From positions 156,268-220,267 of the forward strand of contig NZ_MKIO01000033.1 in NCBI RefSeq assembly GCF_001938945.1: a stretch of 64,000 nucleotides of DNA, given 5' to 3'. The position numbers and the translations under genes are program-made. How positions within the stretch are numbered: position 1 is the first letter of the stretch; each line of letters starts with the position of its first letter. Below, in pieces: positions 9,414-18,010 of this stretch. Source of the DNA: Xaviernesmea rhizosphaerae. GTDB lineage: Bacteria > Pseudomonadota > Alphaproteobacteria > Rhizobiales > Rhizobiaceae. The notes under the pieces are model-generated. The model was not told the origin of the DNA. It made no database searches and saw only the letters and a program-made list of their open reading frames with translations.

Positions 9414-10514
9414 ATGGTGCACACGTCCTCCGCCTTCGGCGGTGAAAAGCAGATCGGCTGGCAGATTGCCGCCCCCGGCGAGACGGGTTTCAAGTCTGAC
9501 CCCGCGCCTCGGTTCGATGCGCTGGCACAGGATGGAGGGCTGTCGGGGGTGCATGGCGTCGTCGCCTTGCTGGGCGGTCGGATCGTGTTTGAACGCTATA
9601 TCGACGGCACCGATATGCGCTGGGGGCAGCCGCTGGGACATGTCGAGTTCCAGCCTGAAACGTTGCATGACATCCGTTCCGTGACCAAAAGCATTATCGG
9701 CCTGCTTTACGGCATCGCGCTGACGAAGGGCTGCGTTCCCGAGCCTGACGAACCCCTTGTCACACTCTTTCCCGAATATGCCGATCTTGGGCGTGATCCT
9801 GAACGCAAACGCCTCACCGTCCGGCATGCGCTCACCATGACGCTGGGGATGGAATGGAATGAAGACGCCCCCTATACCAGCTCCGCCAACAGCGAGATCG
9901 CCATGGAGCAGGCGGCGGACCGCTATCGCTTCATCCTGGATCGCCCAATCCTCGCTGAACCCGGCAGGGGCTGGATTTACAGCGGCGGCGCAGTTGCTCT
10001 CTTGGGAAAGATCATTGAGCGCGGCACTGGCCAAAGTCTGCCGGACTTTGCACGAGACACGCTGTTCACCCCTCTCGGCATCGAGGCCATGGAATGGATC
10101 GAGGGTCAGGACGGTGAAGCGTCGGCAGCATCGGGTCTGCGCCTCTCGCCTCGCTCCTTGGCGCGCATTGGCCAGATGATCTTGCAGGGCGGCCAATGGG
10201 GCGGCAACAGGATCATTCCAGAAGCGTGGCTCGACCAGAGCTTCCGACCTGCCGCCATGGTCGATATCGGCTGGCCCGGAATGCGTTACGGCTATCTCTG
10301 GTATCTGGGCGAAGAAGCCATAACGGACAGGACGGGAACCTATGGCGAGCGCTTTGTCGCCGCGCTCGGCAATGGCGGGCAGCGCCTGTTCGTCTTCCCA
10401 GGCTTCGATTTCGTCCTGGCAATCACCTGCGGCAATTACAATCTGCCGGATCAGTGGCGGGCACCTGCGGCACTTTTATACAAGGTCTTCCTGCCCAGCC
10501 TGACACAGAGGTAA
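9414..10514 (+). CDS. Serine hydrolase, beta-lactamase/PBP-like fold (class C-type)
   Basis: A 366-residue cytoplasmic-looking protein with no signal peptide. The SVTKS motif is the SxxK catalytic serine/lysine, YSGG is the tyrosine-containing second motif, and a late GNGGQ stretch sits where class C enzymes have KTG/HxG. The family includes esterases, D-aminopeptidases and carboxypeptidases, and antibiotic hydrolysis should not be assumed. AAGGGA lies at good spacing before the ATG. GC content appears a few percent lower than flanking genes (36 of 60 bases G/C in two sampled blocks), so recent acquisition is possible. It converges on the patatin gene 10 bp away. Confidence 0.85.
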   Translation: MVHTSSAFGGEKQIGWQIAAPGETGFKSDPAPRFDALAQDGGLSGVHGVVALLGGRIVFERYIDGTDMRWGQPLGHVEFQPETLHDIRSVTKSIIGLLYGIALTKGCVPEPDEPLVTLFPEYADLGRDPERKRLTVRHALTMTLGMEWNEDAPYTSSANSEIAMEQAADRYRFILDRPILAEPGRGWIYSGGAVALLGKIIERGTGQSLPDFARDTLFTPLGIEAMEWIEGQDGEASAASGLRLSPRSLARIGQMILQGGQWGGNRIIPEAWLDQSFRPAAMVDIGWPGMRYGYLWYLGEEAITDRTGTYGERFVAALGNGGQRLFVFPGFDFVLAITCGNYNLPDQWRAPAALLYKVFLPSLTQR

Positions 10515-10524
10515 TGCTGGCGCG

Positions 10525-11421
10525 TCAGCCCCGCCTGCCCTTTGCCCATTCCTCCAGCTCCGCCTCCAGCGCCCGTTTGAAGCTGTCCTTCACCGGCTCG
10601 CTGCGGGCAAGAATCTCCTGCGCTTTCAGGAAATCGAGCACGCGGAAGCGGCCGACGTCGGGGCGCAGCATCAGGGTCGGCGGGCTGGTGCGGCTCTTCA
10701 TGCCGATGATCGCCTGCATCATCAGCTGGGTGGCGCCGAACATAACGTCCATCCGACCGGGCACAGTGGTGCCGTCGCCTTCCGGCCCGCCGACGACATC
10801 AACGCCGATGACGATGTCGGCCCTGTCCGCCAGCCGGTCGAAGGGCACGGGGTTGACGATGCCGCCATCGATCATCACCCGCCCCTCCACACGCACGGGC
10901 AGGAACACGCCGGGAATGGCGGCCGAAGCGGCAATGGCCAGGCGCAGGTCGCCGGCTGTCAGCTCCGTTTCGCTCTGCGCATAATAGTCCGTTGCGATGA
11001 TGGTTAGCGGGATCGACAGATCCTCGAAGCGCCGGGGAATGGCCTCGGGCAGGAAGCCGTCGAGCACGCGCTCCAGCGAATAGGGACCGAGGCCGAAGCT
11101 GCCCATGCGCATTTCGGCGAGGCTGGTCGGGCGCAGCTTCCACAGCCGGGCGATCACATCCGCTCGGCGGCCAACGGTGGCGAGCGCCACCGCGCGGATC
11201 TCCGCCCCGCCCATGCCCGAAGCCATGGCCGCGCCCATGATCGCGCCGATGGAGGAGCCGGCGATCGCCGCCGGCCTCAGGCCCAACTCGTCAAGCGCCT
11301 CGATCACATGAATATGCGCCAGCCCCCGCGCGCCGCCGCCGCCAAGGGCAAGACCGATGCGTGGTTCGGCGCGCAGCGAAGCGCCGTTATCCTGCAGGCC
11401 GGGCAGAGAGTGGCTCGGCAT
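10525..11421 (-). CDS. Patatin-like phospholipase family protein
   Basis: A 298-residue protein of the bacterial patatin (RssA-like) group. The oxyanion-hole motif GGGGARGLAHIHV, the nucleophile elbow GSSIG and the catalytic aspartate motif DGG (in MIDGGIVNPVP) are all present, so the Ser-Asp dyad looks intact. Family members hydrolyse acyl chains of phospholipids or related lipids. No signal peptide is seen. It lies just downstream of rsmD on the same strand, and cotranscription is possible. Confidence 0.92.
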   Translation of the reverse strand: MPSHSLPGLQDNGASLRAEPRIGLALGGGGARGLAHIHVIEALDELGLRPAAIAGSSIGAIMGAAMASGMGGAEIRAVALATVGRRADVIARLWKLRPTSLAEMRMGSFGLGPYSLERVLDGFLPEAIPRRFEDLSIPLTIIATDYYAQSETELTAGDLRLAIAASAAIPGVFLPVRVEGRVMIDGGIVNPVPFDRLADRADIVIGVDVVGGPEGDGTTVPGRMDVMFGATQLMMQAIIGMKSRTSPPTLMLRPDVGRFRVLDFLKAQEILARSEPVKDSFKRALEAELEEWAKGRRG

Positions 11422-11460
11422 GGGGCAGGCTCCTTCTGCGAAGACCTCTCGAAAGCGGGC

Positions 11461-12027
11461 TCAGGGAGCCTGCTTGCGGAAGCGGTAGAAATGCATGCGC
11501 GTGTCGCCGAAGATGCGCACCTCGATGGGTGCGAAGGCTTCGGGCAGCATCGGCAGCACGTCGGCGCGCTCTTCCAAGATCGCCAGCGCGCCATCGACCA
11601 GCCAATTGCCTTTGAGCGCCGCCGTGAGCGCCTTTTCGCCAAGGCCCTGGCCATAGGGCGGGTCGGCGAAGACGAAGTCGAAAGGCTCCAGCGTGCCGAT
11701 GGGTCCGAGATCGGTGGCGTCGCGGCGATAGATGCGTGTGTGGCCGGTCAGTCCCAGCGCCTCGATATTGGTGCGCAGGAGGCCGCGGCCCTCTGCACTC
11801 AGCTCGACGAAATGGGCGTAGCGGCAGCCGCGCGAGATGGCTTCCAGCCCGACGGCGCCGGTGCCGGCGAACAGCTCGAGCATCCGGGTGCCGTCGATCG
11901 CCTCGCTATAGGCATGGGCGAGGATATTGAACAGGCTTTCGCGCGTGCGGTCGGAGGTCGGACGGATCGTGTCCGTCTTCGGCCCCTCGAGCGCGCGCCC
12001 GCGAAACGTGCCGCCGACAATGCGCAT
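11461..12027 (-). CDS. rsmD: 16S rRNA (guanine966-N2)-methyltransferase
   Basis: The 188-residue SAM-dependent enzyme methylates G966 of 16S rRNA on the assembled 30S subunit. It begins with the conserved MRIVGGTFRGR, has RPTSDRTRESLFNIL, SAM motif I LELFAGTGAVGLEA, and the catalytic DPPY in FADPPYGQGL. The length is standard for the family. It is separated by 6 bp from the upstream pseudouridine synthase gene on the same strand, so these two RNA-modification genes are surely one transcript. The cluster with tadA is a translation-fidelity neighbourhood. Confidence 0.95.
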   Translation of the reverse strand: MRIVGGTFRGRALEGPKTDTIRPTSDRTRESLFNILAHAYSEAIDGTRMLELFAGTGAVGLEAISRGCRYAHFVELSAEGRGLLRTNIEALGLTGHTRIYRRDATDLGPIGTLEPFDFVFADPPYGQGLGEKALTAALKGNWLVDGALAILEERADVLPMLPEAFAPIEVRIFGDTRMHFYRFRKQAP

Positions 12028-12033
12028 GCCGGC

Positions 12034-14229
12034 TTAGCCCTTGCGCCCGCGCGGAGCGCCACCCGGCTTGCCGCCGCCGGGACGACCGCCACCGGGACGG
12101 CCCCCACCAGGCTTGCCGCCAAAGGACTTGCCGCCGCCCGGCCTGCTTCCACCGGGTTTGCTTCCACCCGGCTTGCCGCCAAAGGATTTCTCGCCGAAGG
12201 ACTTGCCACCGGAGGCGCCGTCGCTCTTGCGGCCGAAGGGCTTCTGCGCGCCGGAGCGCGGCTTGCCGTCCTCGGCCCCGAAGCGGCCGCCGGGCTTGCC
12301 CGTGCGGTTGAAGGGCCGATCCCCCGAGGGCCGATCGCCGGAGCTGCGCTCGCCATACGGCTTGTCGCCGAAGGAACGCGGCTTGCGCTCGCCGCCGAAA
12401 TCACGCCCGCCGCCGTCGCGCGAACCGCCATCGCGGTTCGGCCGATCCCGGCCGCCGAAACTGCGTTCGCCGCGCTCGCCCTGGTCCCGGTCACCCCGGT
12501 CACGGCCGCCAAAATCGCGGGCCGGACGGTCGCCGCGCTCGAAGCGCGGGGCGCCCTCGTCGCGGTCCCGGCCACGGCCGCGTCCGCCAAAGCCTTCATC
12601 GGCCGGCTTGTTCTCGGCGCGGATCCACTCGCCCTCTTCGTCGCGGGCTTTCAGGATGCGCGGGCCGGTGGGGGCAGGTTTGCGCCCGCCAAAGCCTGCG
12701 GCGCCCTTGCTGTCGGGATCGAACTTGCGCGTGCCGGCCGACTTGGCGCCCTCGGCGGTGCGGCCGAAGCGCTTGCCGCGCGGCACGTCGTCGCGCCGCA
12801 GCGGACGGTCGCCCGCCTCGTCCTCGGCGCCGCCCTTTTCCGTAACCGGGCGCGCGCCCGGCGCCATCCAGACGTTCGAACGCCGGCTCTGGCTCAGCGG
12901 CTCGCGCTTGGGCTTGCGCGCCGGCTTGTCACCGCCACGATCTCCACGGTCCCCACGATCTCCACGATCGCCGAAGGAGGGCTTGGTATCGAGACGGGCG
13001 AGCAGGCGCTCACGCCGCTCCACCGGCTTTTCCCAGCGGGTGTTCTCGGGCTCGGGCTTCTCGGCCTTTTCCGGCGCGCCGTGGTCGAACAGCGGCGCCT
13101 CGAAATTCGCCTTGGCCTCCTCGATCAGGCGCGGGCCGAGCTGGTCGCGCAGCGTGCGGCCGCGAATTTCCTGCACCTCGCCTTCCGGCAAGTCGCCGAG
13201 CTGGAACGGGCCGTAGGACACACGGATCAGCCGGTTCACGTCGAGGCCGAGCGCGCCGAGCACGTTCTTGATCTCGCGGTTCTTGCCTTCGCGCAGGCCC
13301 ATGCTGATCCAGACGTTGGAGCCCTGGACTTTGTCCAGCGTCGCGTCGATCGAGCCGTAGAGCACGCCATCGACGGCGATGCCGTCCTTCAGCGTGTCGA
13401 GCTGGGCCTGCTCGATCGTGCCATGGGCGCGCACGCGGTAGCGGCGCAGCCAGCCCGTGGTCGGCAGCTCCAGCACGCGGGCGAGGCCCCCGTCATTGGT
13501 GAGCAGCAGAAGGCCTTCGGTGTTGATGTCGAGCCGGCCGATGGACAGCACGCGCGGCAGGTCGTCCGGCAGCCGGTCGAACACGGTCGGGCGTCCCTCG
13601 GGGTCGGAATTGGTGGTCACCAGCCCGGCGGGCTTGTGGTAGATCCACAGGCGCGTGCGCTCCGGCCCGCGCACCGGCTGGCCGTCCACCTCGATCTCGT
13701 CGGCGAGCGTCACATTGACCACGGGGCTTTCCAGGAGAACGCCGTTCAGCCGCACGCGGCCTTCCATGATCATCCGCTCGATGTCGCGGCGCGAGGCCAC
13801 GCCAGCGCGGGCCAGCACCTTGGAAATGCGCTTGGGCTCTTCCGCCCCGACGCTTGCGCCCTCGGCCGAGCCGACGCGCGCCTTGGGCGCCGCATCCCTG
13901 TCGCGGGCCGAGGCGGTCTTCGCGCCCGAAGGCTTGCCGGCGAAGGAGCGCTCGCCGCGCTCGCCACCCTTGCCGGCAAAGCCGCCGGCAGAGCTCTTGG
14001 CGCGGAAGGGTCTCGCCTCGCCGCCAGCATCGGCCTCGTCGCGCTTGCCCTTGAAGCCGCCGCTCTTGAAACCGCCGCCTTTGAAGCCGCCACCCTTGAA
14101 CTCACCGGACTTGCCGCCCGATTTCGCTCCGGAGGCGCCGCCGGCGCTCTTGCTGAATTTGCTGCCCGAAGGCCCGCGCGCACCGGCTGGCTTGCCGCCC
14201 GGGCGCTGCGGCTTGTCATTCTTGGTCAT
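12034..14229 (-). CDS. RluB/RsuA-family pseudouridine synthase with long low-complexity tails
   Basis: A 731-residue protein with a normal core and two unusual arms. Residues about 131-180 form the S4 RNA-binding domain. The catalytic region follows, with GRLDINTEGL (Asp at about 234) and LREGKNREIKNVL. This matches enzymes making pseudouridine in 23S (RluB) or 16S rRNA. Residues 1-130 are rich in Gly, Lys, Ser and Phe (FKGGGFKGGG repeats), and residues from about 375 to the end are rich in Arg, Gly and Asp (GDRGDRGDRG). Such basic disordered arms probably bind RNA. The opposite strand stays open over its whole length, an artefact of the biased repeats. Confidence 0.92.
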   Translation of the reverse strand: MTKNDKPQRPGGKPAGARGPSGSKFSKSAGGASGAKSGGKSGEFKGGGFKGGGFKSGGFKGKRDEADAGGEARPFRAKSSAGGFAGKGGERGERSFAGKPSGAKTASARDRDAAPKARVGSAEGASVGAEEPKRISKVLARAGVASRRDIERMIMEGRVRLNGVLLESPVVNVTLADEIEVDGQPVRGPERTRLWIYHKPAGLVTTNSDPEGRPTVFDRLPDDLPRVLSIGRLDINTEGLLLLTNDGGLARVLELPTTGWLRRYRVRAHGTIEQAQLDTLKDGIAVDGVLYGSIDATLDKVQGSNVWISMGLREGKNREIKNVLGALGLDVNRLIRVSYGPFQLGDLPEGEVQEIRGRTLRDQLGPRLIEEAKANFEAPLFDHGAPEKAEKPEPENTRWEKPVERRERLLARLDTKPSFGDRGDRGDRGDRGGDKPARKPKREPLSQSRRSNVWMAPGARPVTEKGGAEDEAGDRPLRRDDVPRGKRFGRTAEGAKSAGTRKFDPDSKGAAGFGGRKPAPTGPRILKARDEEGEWIRAENKPADEGFGGRGRGRDRDEGAPRFERGDRPARDFGGRDRGDRDQGERGERSFGGRDRPNRDGGSRDGGGRDFGGERKPRSFGDKPYGERSSGDRPSGDRPFNRTGKPGGRFGAEDGKPRSGAQKPFGRKSDGASGGKSFGEKSFGGKPGGSKPGGSRPGGGKSFGGKPGGGRPGGGRPGGGKPGGAPRGRKG

Positions 14230-14298
14230 TTGTCTTGCCTATCGTTTGACGCTCTCCTATCAGGTCGCAACCGGCGGGTTAAGAGGAAATTCATCGCC

Positions 14299-14742
14299 AT
14301 GCGGGGCGGCTTCATGGATCGCGCATTGAAACAGGCCGAAGCGGCGGCCGCGCGCGGCGAAGTGCCGGTCGGCGCCGTCGTCGTTCTCGATGGGACGATC
14401 ATCGCCGAGGCCGGCAACCGCACGCGCGAAAAGCTCGATGTCACCGCCCATGCCGAGATCGAGGCGATCCGCCAGGCCGCACAGATCATCGGCAGCGAGC
14501 GGCTAACCGATGCCGATCTCTATGTGACGCTGGAGCCCTGCGCCATGTGTGCGGCGGCGATCTCGTTTGCCCGCATCCGCCGGCTCTATTATGGCGCGGA
14601 GGATGTGAAGGGAGGCGCGGTGGACAACGGCCCCCGCTTCTTTGCGCAGGCCACCTGCCACCATGCGCCCGAGGTCTATTCCGGCCTCGCCGCCAGCGAT
14701 GCGGCGGACCTCCTGACCGCGTTTTTCGCCGCCCGGCGCTGA
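14299..14742 (+). CDS. tadA: tRNA-specific adenosine-34 deaminase
   Basis: The 147-residue zinc enzyme converts A34 of tRNA-Arg(ACG) to inosine. The CDA-fold motifs are intact: HAEIEA (zinc His and catalytic Glu) and PCAMCAAAI (two zinc cysteines), with GEVPVGAVVV near the N-terminus. The ATG at 14299 was chosen because AGAGGAA precedes it at about 10 nt and the product matches the family length. The gene is divergent from the pseudouridine synthase, 69 bp away. The same frame extends far upstream antisense to that gene, but this is not coding. Confidence 0.95.
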   Translation: MRGGFMDRALKQAEAAAARGEVPVGAVVVLDGTIIAEAGNRTREKLDVTAHAEIEAIRQAAQIIGSERLTDADLYVTLEPCAMCAAAISFARIRRLYYGAEDVKGGAVDNGPRFFAQATCHHAPEVYSGLAASDAADLLTAFFAARR

Positions 14743-14967
14743 GGCCGCACCTGCCGCAACCAGGCAAGAGCGACAGCCCTTTTGGCAAAACCGCTCTGCG
14801 GAACAAGGCGTTGGCAGGCGAACAAACATCCGTCGTTGTCATGCCAGTGACATCCACGCGCCCTAGAAATCTGCCGGCACAAACTCAACTTTCCCCGCCG
14901 CGCCCGTCCTTGCCTGTCGCGTCCGACTTTCTCGCTCGCGCTCTAATGGGCCCTTAGGAGACCCGCC

Positions 14968-15951
14968 ATGATCCTGCGCTCGCTCGCCTCGCTCGCCACC
15001 GTCCTTGCCACGCTTGCCTGGGTCGCGCCCGCTGCGGCGGAAGAGAAGTTGGTGCTCTATACCAGCCAGCCGAACACCGATGCGCAGCAGACGGCCGATG
15101 CCTTCATGGCGAAGCATCCGGGCATCAAGGTGGAATGGGTGCGCGACGGAACGCCGAAGATCATCGCTCGGCTGCGCGCCGAGATCGAGGCCGGACAGCC
15201 GCAGCCGGACCTGCTGCTGATCGCCGATGTGGTGACCATGGAGGGGCTGAAGAAGGAAGGCCGGCTGATGGCCTATCCCGGGGCTGATACCGCCGCCTTC
15301 GATCCCGCGATCATGGACCGCGACAAGACCTATTTCTCGACCAAGCTGATCACCACGGGCATCATCTACAACACGAAGGCTCCCTTCGTGCCGAAGAGCT
15401 GGCAGGACCTGACGGACGCCAAGGCACGCGGCCTCATCGCCATGCCGAGCCCGCTCGCGTCGGGCGCCGCCCTGATCCATGCGGTGACGCTGACGGAAAA
15501 CCTTCCCGGCGGCTGGGACTATATCAAGGCGCTCGGCGCCAACCAGGCGCAGGCGAGCGGCGGCAATGGCGACGTGCTCAAGGCCGTGTCCGGCGGCGAC
15601 AAGCTCTATGGCATGATCGTCGATTTCATGGCCATCCGCGAGAAGGCCAAGGGCGCGCCGGTCGATTTCGTCTTCCCGGCAGAAGGCGTCTCGGCCGTGA
15701 CCGAGCCGGTGGCGATCCTGAAGACCGCCAAGAATCCCGAGGCCGCCAAGGCCTTCGTCGATTTCCTGCTGTCGCCGGAGGGCCAGGCGCTCGAAGTCAG
15801 CCAGGGCTATATCCCCGCGCGCAACGATGTCGCGCTTCCCGCCGGCTATCCGGCTCGCCAGACGATCAAGGTCATGCCTTTCGACGCGGCCAAGGCGCTG
15901 AGCGCGGAAAAGGACAACAAGGAAAAATTCGCCGACGCGATGGCGCAGTAA
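14968..15951 (+). CDS. ABC transporter periplasmic substrate-binding protein (ferric-iron/phosphonate type)
   Basis: A 327-residue periplasmic protein with a clear signal peptide (cleavage near AAAEE, residue 24). It belongs to the type II binding proteins of the Fe3+/2-aminoethylphosphonate/thiamine group (VLYTSQPN at the N-terminal lobe, PASGA-like ligand loop, DFLLSPEGQ near the end). The substrate is not decidable by eye; iron and phosphonate are the main options. An AGGAG lies before the ATG. The permease gene begins 9 bp downstream, so the two are cotranscribed; the ATPase lies convergent beyond a repeat. Confidence 0.88.
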   Translation: MILRSLASLATVLATLAWVAPAAAEEKLVLYTSQPNTDAQQTADAFMAKHPGIKVEWVRDGTPKIIARLRAEIEAGQPQPDLLLIADVVTMEGLKKEGRLMAYPGADTAAFDPAIMDRDKTYFSTKLITTGIIYNTKAPFVPKSWQDLTDAKARGLIAMPSPLASGAALIHAVTLTENLPGGWDYIKALGANQAQASGGNGDVLKAVSGGDKLYGMIVDFMAIREKAKGAPVDFVFPAEGVSAVTEPVAILKTAKNPEAAKAFVDFLLSPEGQALEVSQGYIPARNDVALPAGYPARQTIKVMPFDAAKALSAEKDNKEKFADAMAQ

Positions 15952-15960
15952 GGCCGGCTC

Positions 15961-17784
15961 TTGCCTGCGCATTCCCCCTACCGGCCCCGCCACGCGCCTC
16001 AACGGCCGACCGCGCCGGCGCAAGCTGGATCGTCGCCTGCCAGCACCTCGTCTGGCAGGTCGTTGCCTGACGGCTACTCGCGGACCGTCCACCGGCAGCC
16101 GCTCCGTGCTGGCGGCCTCTCCGGTCCTGCGATCCTGACAGCCTTCGTCCTTGTCGTCGTCGCCTGCCTGACGCTGCTGCCGATCGGCCGGCTGTTCATG
16201 GTGGCCCTGGCGCCCGGCGGCGCGCTCGATCTGACGGAGTTCCTCGCCCGCATCGCGCGCCCCTCCGCCTTTCGGGCGACGCTCAACACGGTGGACACCG
16301 CCTTTTTCGGCGCCTGCGCCGCGCTGGCTCTCGCTCTGCCGCTAACGCTTGCCGTGGCGCTCACCAATGTGCCGGGCCGCCTTGCGCTTGGCTATTGCAT
16401 CATCCTGCCCTTGATGATCGCGCCGCAGGTAACGGCGATCGCCTGGCTGCATCTCTTCGGCCCGTCGAGCACGCTGCTCCATCTCGTCGGCCTGGCGCCG
16501 GCGCCGGGCGCGCGCAATCCGATGCTCGGGCGCGGCGGCATCATCCTGCTCTATGCCGTGCAGCACGCGCCGATCGTCTTCATCGCGCTGCGCGCCGGCC
16601 TGGCGCAGGTGCCGCGCGATCTGATCGAGGCGGCGCGGGCCAGCGGCGCGCGGCCGCTACGGGTGCTGGCGACCGTCATCCTTCCCTTGATTCGGCCCTA
16701 TCTGGCAGCCGGCTTTTCGCTGGCCTTCATCTCCGGCATCGGCAATTTCGGCATCCCCGCTTTGCTCGGCCTGCCGGTCAATTATCTCACCCTGTCCACG
16801 CTGATCTACCAGAAGCTGTCGAGCTCGGGGCCGGACGTACTGCCGGACGTGGCGGCGCTGTCGATCATCGTCACCGTGGCAACGCTTGCCGGCATCGGCC
16901 TGCAGCGGCTGGCAACCGGTGGACGGCCGGCGCGTATGACCGCCGGCCCCGCCTTTCATTTCGCGCTCGGCCGCTGGAAGCTGCCGGTGGCGCTTGCCGC
17001 CTGGGGCGTGATCCTGCTCACGCTCGCTTTGCCGGCGCTGGCGTTGGTCGTTACCTCGCTGATCCCGGCCTTCGGCGTGCCGCTCGGCTGGAGCACCGTC
17101 ACACTCGACAATTATGTCGAGGTGCTGTGGCGGCAGGCCTCGACCACGCGCGCCTTCGTCAATTCCTTCCTTCTGTCCTCCGCCGCCGCGCTGCTGCTGG
17201 CCGGCTTCGCCCTTCCGCTCGGCTGGCTGATGATGCGCTGGCCCAGACGTTTGGCGACAGCGGTCGGCGGCGCCATCGATCTGCCCTATGCGATCCCCGG
17301 CATCGTGCTGGCGATCGCCGCGATCCTCCTGTTTCTGAAGCCGCTGCCGCTGATCGGCAGCCTCTATGCCACGCCCTGGATCATCCTGATCGCCTATCTC
17401 ATGCGCTTCCTGGCGCTGGCCGGAAAGCCGGTGAGCACGGCGCTTGCGCAGATCCCGCCGGCGCTGGACGAGGCGGCGGCGGCCAGCGGCGCGCGCCCCT
17501 TGCGCCGGCTGGCGACCATCGCCGCGCCCCTGGCCGCGCCCGCCGCCATTGCCGGTGCGCTTCTGGTGTTCATGAGCGCCTTCAACGAGTTGACCGTCTC
17601 CGCCCTGCTCTGGTCGTCGCGCCATGAGACGCTGGGCGTGGTGCTGTTCAGCCTGGAAGAGGCGGGGCTGGGCACCCAGGCCGCCGCCATCGCCGTCACC
17701 TCGCTCCTGGTGGTCATTGTCACGCTCGGCCTGATCGACCGCCTCGGCCGGCGCCTGCCGCCAGGGGTCTTGCCCTGGCGCTGA
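15961..17784 (+). CDS. ABC transporter permease, two fused membrane domains (FbpB type)
   Basis: A permease of up to 607 residues with about 12 membrane segments formed by two homologous halves. Each half has an EAA loop for ATPase contact: EAARASGARPLR in the first and EAAAASGARPLR in the second. This duplicated layout is typical of ferric-iron and phosphonate importers. The start is uncertain: the open frame begins at a TTG (15961) with a weak ribosome site and a 45-residue polar Pro/Ser-rich lead; an in-frame TTG at 16063 would give a more ordinary N-terminus. It follows the binding-protein gene directly. Confidence 0.88.
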   Translation: MPAHSPYRPRHAPQRPTAPAQAGSSPASTSSGRSLPDGYSRTVHRQPLRAGGLSGPAILTAFVLVVVACLTLLPIGRLFMVALAPGGALDLTEFLARIARPSAFRATLNTVDTAFFGACAALALALPLTLAVALTNVPGRLALGYCIILPLMIAPQVTAIAWLHLFGPSSTLLHLVGLAPAPGARNPMLGRGGIILLYAVQHAPIVFIALRAGLAQVPRDLIEAARASGARPLRVLATVILPLIRPYLAAGFSLAFISGIGNFGIPALLGLPVNYLTLSTLIYQKLSSSGPDVLPDVAALSIIVTVATLAGIGLQRLATGGRPARMTAGPAFHFALGRWKLPVALAAWGVILLTLALPALALVVTSLIPAFGVPLGWSTVTLDNYVEVLWRQASTTRAFVNSFLLSSAAALLLAGFALPLGWLMMRWPRRLATAVGGAIDLPYAIPGIVLAIAAILLFLKPLPLIGSLYATPWIILIAYLMRFLALAGKPVSTALAQIPPALDEAAAASGARPLRRLATIAAPLAAPAAIAGALLVFMSAFNELTVSALLWSSRHETLGVVLFSLEEAGLGTQAAAIAVTSLLVVIVTLGLIDRLGRRLPPGVLPWR

Positions 17785-17862
17785 GGCGAGAGACTTCGGC
17801 AGAGCCGCGACGCATGGTCTGAAGGCGGCTGTGGCGCGCGGACGGGAGCAGTTCAGCCGTCT

Positions 17863-18010
17863 CTCACAGTCTGTTCAAGACTTGCTGTTGGTCTGACGAA
17901 AATGGTGATTTCCAGAAGCGGAGCGCAGCGTCCTTAAGGTCTGTGAGCACCGGAAGCGCAGACATTGCCATTTGCAGGCGGCCAACGGCGATGATTGGAC
18001 AGACTGTCAG
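17863..18010. repeat. Family A MITE-like repeat, full length (A2)
   Basis: A 148-bp element with 14-bp imperfect terminal inverted repeats (CTCACAGTCTGTTC and its partner GGACAGACTGTCAG). It aligns end to end, in reverse orientation, with the copy at 34769-34916, with about 11 differences by hand. It lies between the convergent permease and ATPase genes. The TGA stop of the ATPase gene (18007-18009, minus strand) is formed by the element end. Confidence 0.85.

Noticed and set aside
7296..10196. 966-codon open frame on the minus strand
   Set aside because: It is the antisense shadow of the Kef-like and serine hydrolase genes; the composition is His/Gln/Arg-rich as expected for antisense of GC-rich genes.
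9414..10514. Antibiotic beta-lactamase
   Set aside because: It has the SxxK fold but no signal peptide and no KTG box, so an esterase or peptidase-like role is as likely.
11308..14742. 1144-codon plus-strand frame ending in tadA
   Set aside because: Only the last 147 codons (tadA) are coding; the rest is antisense to the patatin, rsmD and pseudouridine synthase genes.
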